A DNA stretch of 64,000 nt from Vibrio gazogenes (lineage in GTDB: Bacteria > Pseudomonadota > Gammaproteobacteria > Enterobacterales > Vibrionaceae), in contig NZ_CP018835.1 of NCBI RefSeq assembly GCF_002196515.1, positions 2,418,001 to 2,482,000 of the forward strand, written 5' to 3'. A program made the position numbers and the translations under genes. Below, piece by piece: positions 61,400-64,000 of this stretch (the stretch's first letter is position 1; the number at the start of each line of letters is the position of its first letter). A model generated the notes under the pieces. It did not search any database. It was not told where the DNA came from and saw only the letters and a list, made by a program, of their open reading frames with translations.

Positions 61400-64000
61400 T
61401 CAGGTCATCAAGCGTTGTGCGGCTTCAGCCACTTTTGTCATCTCATCTTGCAATTCAAATAGTTCAGGCTCAAGGTCTTTGATGGCCGCGCCTGAACGTA
61501 GTGATTGTTCCAGTGTTGCGCAGATTTTTCTTAATCTGGGAACCCCACTATAGGAACAACTGCCATGGAGCTTATGGATATGATGCAGTAATGCTTCCTG
61601 ATCGGATTCACCATTCAAAGACAATTCAATGATCTGATGAACTTCTGGGATCGAGTCAACCAACATCGTCAGCATATCTTTGGCCAAATCTTCTTTATTT
61701 GCTGCTTGTTTTAAAGCCATATGCCAGTCAATCACCGAGGATGGTGATGATGTTGGCTGTGTGTTATCAACATCAGCAGATTGCGAATGAAGGACAGGCG
61801 AGGGATCTTGTTGCGGCCGTTGTGGTTGAGGATTCCAATGTACCAATACCTGTTGCAACACATGTTCATCTATCGGTTTAGTCAGATAATCGTCCATGCC
61901 TTCATTGAGCAAACGATCCCGTTCTCCTACCATCGCATGGGCGGTGACGGCAATGATCGGCGTGGTTGTATTGAGCGGTAATTTCTTGATCTCCTGGCAG
62001 GCGGTGACCCCATCCATTTTGGGCATCTGAATATCCATGAAGATAATATCAAACTTCTGGCGAGTCGCGATCTCGACGGCTTCTTCTCCGTTAGTACAGC
62101 TAATTACTGTATCCACCCTTTCCTGTAATAGGGCCGTGATCAATTTCAGATTCGCGGGATTATCATCGACAGCCATGACCGTTAACGGCATCTTCTCAAT
62201 CGATGTTGAAAGCGTACTCTCTTCCCGGAAAGCAGATAACTCAGGGTGAATATCCAACATGAGCTGTAACAGTTTCTTACGTGCGAGAGGTTTGGTGAGG
62301 CACTTGATCGGATAGTGCGTCATCAGATGATCCGCGAGTGCCAGTTCGGTACTCGGGATCCCGATTAAAACATGTTCAGAACATGCAACCGCTTGTTTCA
62401 CCAGCGCTTCCGCTTCTTCGGATACCAATTTCTGGGTCGGTGAGAAATTGAGAATCACATAGTCTGACTGAGGTGGATTGTCTGGGAAAGTGGTCATGTA
62501 GTTAACACGTAAGCCAGATTGAGTCAGGGTTTGTTGTAAGATAGAAGCCGACTGCATGTGTGACTCGATCAACAGGACTTCTTTACCCGCCAGTTGTTTT
62601 TGCGTGTACCACTCACCCATCATGATATCGGTCGGATGGAGGCGGATGGTGAACCAGAACGTTGAACCGCGGTGCAGACGGCTGGTCAGACTGATTTCGC
62701 CCCCCATTTGACTGACTAGTTTTTGGGTGATGACTAGTCCAAGTCCTGTGCCGCCATAACGGCGGGAGATACTGGCATCTGCCTGGCTAAATGCCTGGAA
62801 TAACTGTGCCTGTTGTCGTTCTGAAATACCAATCCCTGTGTCCCGAACCATAAACTGGAGCTCAACCAAATCATCCCGGACCGAACGAAGCTCGACACTG
62901 ATATCAATATTCCCTCGTTCCGTAAACTTAATCGAGTTACCGACAAGGTTGGTGATCACTTGCTGGATTCTCAGTGGATCACCGACCAGACCGACCGGAA
63001 TCTTCTGATCAACTTTCAGATTAATTTCCAGCCCTTTTTCATGCGCGCTGGTTGCCAGTAAATCAACGACTTCTTCAAGGTTTTCTTGTAATTCAAACGG
63101 AACATTTTCGAGCGCCAGTTTACCGGCTTCCAGTTTAGAGAAGTCCAAAATGTCATTAATGATCGTTAAAAGGTTATTGGCTGAACGTTCAATGGTTTGC
63201 AGGTAATCTTTCTGGCTATTCGTGAGTTGGGTCTTCAAAATTTGTCGGGTGAAGCCAATCACACCATTCAATGGCGTTCTTAACTCGTGAGACATATTGG
63301 CCAGAAACTCAGATTTGACGCGGGCGGCTTCCTGAGCTCGTTTTTTAGCGATATCCAGCTCAACGTTTTGAATTTCAAGCTGCTCGAGCGTCTCTCTTAG
63401 ATCAGAGGTCGCTTGATCAATGCTATGTTGCATCTCGACATGGTACTCCGACAGAGACACCGCCATAGCATTGATCCCTTTTTTCAGTTCATCCAGTTCG
63501 CCATGCATTTCTCCCTCAATACGAACATCCAGATGGCCGCGTCGAATCCGGTCCAACATATTTTTCATATGGGTAATTGGCCGGGTGACATCATGGAGTA
63601 AACGGAAAGCGAAAGCACCGGAAAGTGCCAAGCCCAGAATCAAGACTAAAATTGCGGAAAAAATTTCCTGATATTGCTGGAGCCTCAGCGATGAGAGATC
63701 GAGTTCAATGACAATGTAGCCAAGGACCGGTAAGGTCTCGGCATTGGCTCTGCCGTCAATCAGCCGACTTTCTGCCAGAATCGGTGTGCGAAGAATTAAG
63801 GTATTGTTATCCCTCATTTCCGAACTGCCCAAAATTGGAATTGGCTTGTCTTTCGGATAAGTCAGCGACTCGAAATCAGGATGGAAGTTAGATGTGACGA
63901 ATAGTTCATGGTGCTTGTCGAAAACCGCGATACTTCGGACAAATTGAGAATTCTTGCGGTGTGCATAACTGATAATTCGTCTGACTGATTCGCGGCTATG
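61400..64000 (-). CDS. barA: Hybrid sensor histidine kinase BarA, 5' end outside window
   Basis: Tripartite kinase that feeds the UvrY/VarA response regulator and the Csr system. The frame remains open to 64000, so at least 866 codons are present of about 920 in E. coli. A sensor part with a membrane helix (near 63660-63600) is followed by HAMP, HisKA with NMSHELRTPLNG (His near 63288), HATPase with GTGLGLVI, a receiver with IFMDIQMPKMDG, and a C-terminal Hpt with IHKLHGSCSY. All phosphorelay residues are in place. The apparent start at 63832 is TTG in mid-domain and is not real. Confidence 0.95.
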   Translation of the reverse strand, partial: HSRESVRRIISYAHRKNSQFVRSIAVFDKHHELFVTSNFHPDFESLTYPKDKPIPILGSSEMRDNNTLILRTPILAESRLIDGRANAETLPVLGYIVIELDLSSLRLQQYQEIFSAILVLILGLALSGAFAFRLLHDVTRPITHMKNMLDRIRRGHLDVRIEGEMHGELDELKKGINAMAVSLSEYHVEMQHSIDQATSDLRETLEQLEIQNVELDIAKKRAQEAARVKSEFLANMSHELRTPLNGVIGFTRQILKTQLTNSQKDYLQTIERSANNLLTIINDILDFSKLEAGKLALENVPFELQENLEEVVDLLATSAHEKGLEINLKVDQKIPVGLVGDPLRIQQVITNLVGNSIKFTERGNIDISVELRSVRDDLVELQFMVRDTGIGISERQQAQLFQAFSQADASISRRYGGTGLGLVITQKLVSQMGGEISLTSRLHRGSTFWFTIRLHPTDIMMGEWYTQKQLAGKEVLLIESHMQSASILQQTLTQSGLRVNYMTTFPDNPPQSDYVILNFSPTQKLVSEEAEALVKQAVACSEHVLIGIPSTELALADHLMTHYPIKCLTKPLARKKLLQLMLDIHPELSAFREESTLSTSIEKMPLTVMAVDDNPANLKLITALLQERVDTVISCTNGEEAVEIATRQKFDIIFMDIQMPKMDGVTACQEIKKLPLNTTTPIIAVTAHAMVGERDRLLNEGMDDYLTKPIDEHVLQQVLVHWNPQPQRPQQDPSPVLHSQSADVDNTQPTSSPSSVIDWHMALKQAANKEDLAKDMLTMLVDSIPEVHQIIELSLNGESDQEALLHHIHKLHGSCSYSGVPRLRKICATLEQSLRSGAAIKDLEPELFELQDEMTKVAEAAQRLMT

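Noticed and set aside
63833..64000. barA start at the TTG near 63832
   Set aside because: The frame is open without stops to the window edge and continues the sensor domain, so the real start lies outside.

Overview
The window reads as a chromosomal segment of a Vibrionaceae gammaproteobacterium, most likely a Vibrio. The 16S rRNA gene has the Vibrio-type 3' end, and the leuA leader, leuABCD, PAP2, glycosyltransferase, leuO and ilvIH genes lie in an order I recall from Vibrio chromosomes. YtfK, ZapA-6S RNA-YgfA, SdhE-YgfX and rpoE-rseABC-lepA-lepB-rnc-era-recO-pdxJ-acpS are also in typical gammaproteobacterial form. I cannot fix the species by eye.

Layout. 1-9.8 kb: a DUF898 membrane protein and an M48 protease, then valS, holC and pepA on the minus strand, the lptF-lptG pair and an RDD protein. 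9.97-12.5 kb: a tRNA-Leu(CAA) followed by a small accessory block (DUF2971 protein, DUF2188 and DUF3606 small proteins, an integrase fragment, palindromic repeats) that looks like an eroded integrative element. 12.8-20.3 kb: an HD-GYP protein and a complete rRNA operon (16S, tRNA-Glu/Lys/Val, 23S, 5S, tRNA-Thr, second 5S) with promoter, boxA sites, processing stems and terminator. 20.4-31.7 kb: branched-chain amino acid synthesis. leuABCD sits behind a leucine-rich leader peptide and attenuator, followed by a PAP2 phosphatase/glycosyltransferase pair, leuO, and ilvIH behind a long structured leader.

31.7-39.7 kb: a GABA-catabolism locus. gabD, gabT and a MocR/GabR-like regulator lie on one strand and a complete DctP-DctQ-DctM TRAP transporter diverges from them. 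Three GTACCA boxes sit between the two arms. The regulator has serine where the PLP-binding lysine of MocR proteins is expected, and it carries an extra C-terminal domain of about 110 residues. This is the least ordinary part of the window and the best candidate for an undescribed system.

39.8-64 kb: mostly core functions. These are serA, rpiA, ygfA-6S RNA-zapA, ygfB-ubiH-ubiI (without pepP between them), ytfK, a YbaK-like deacylase with ygfZ, sdhE-ygfX, nadB, the sigma-E operon rpoE-rseABC, lepA-lepB-rnc-era, recO-pdxJ-acpS, and the hybrid sensor kinase barA running off the right edge. No CRISPR array, prophage or complete insertion sequence was seen.
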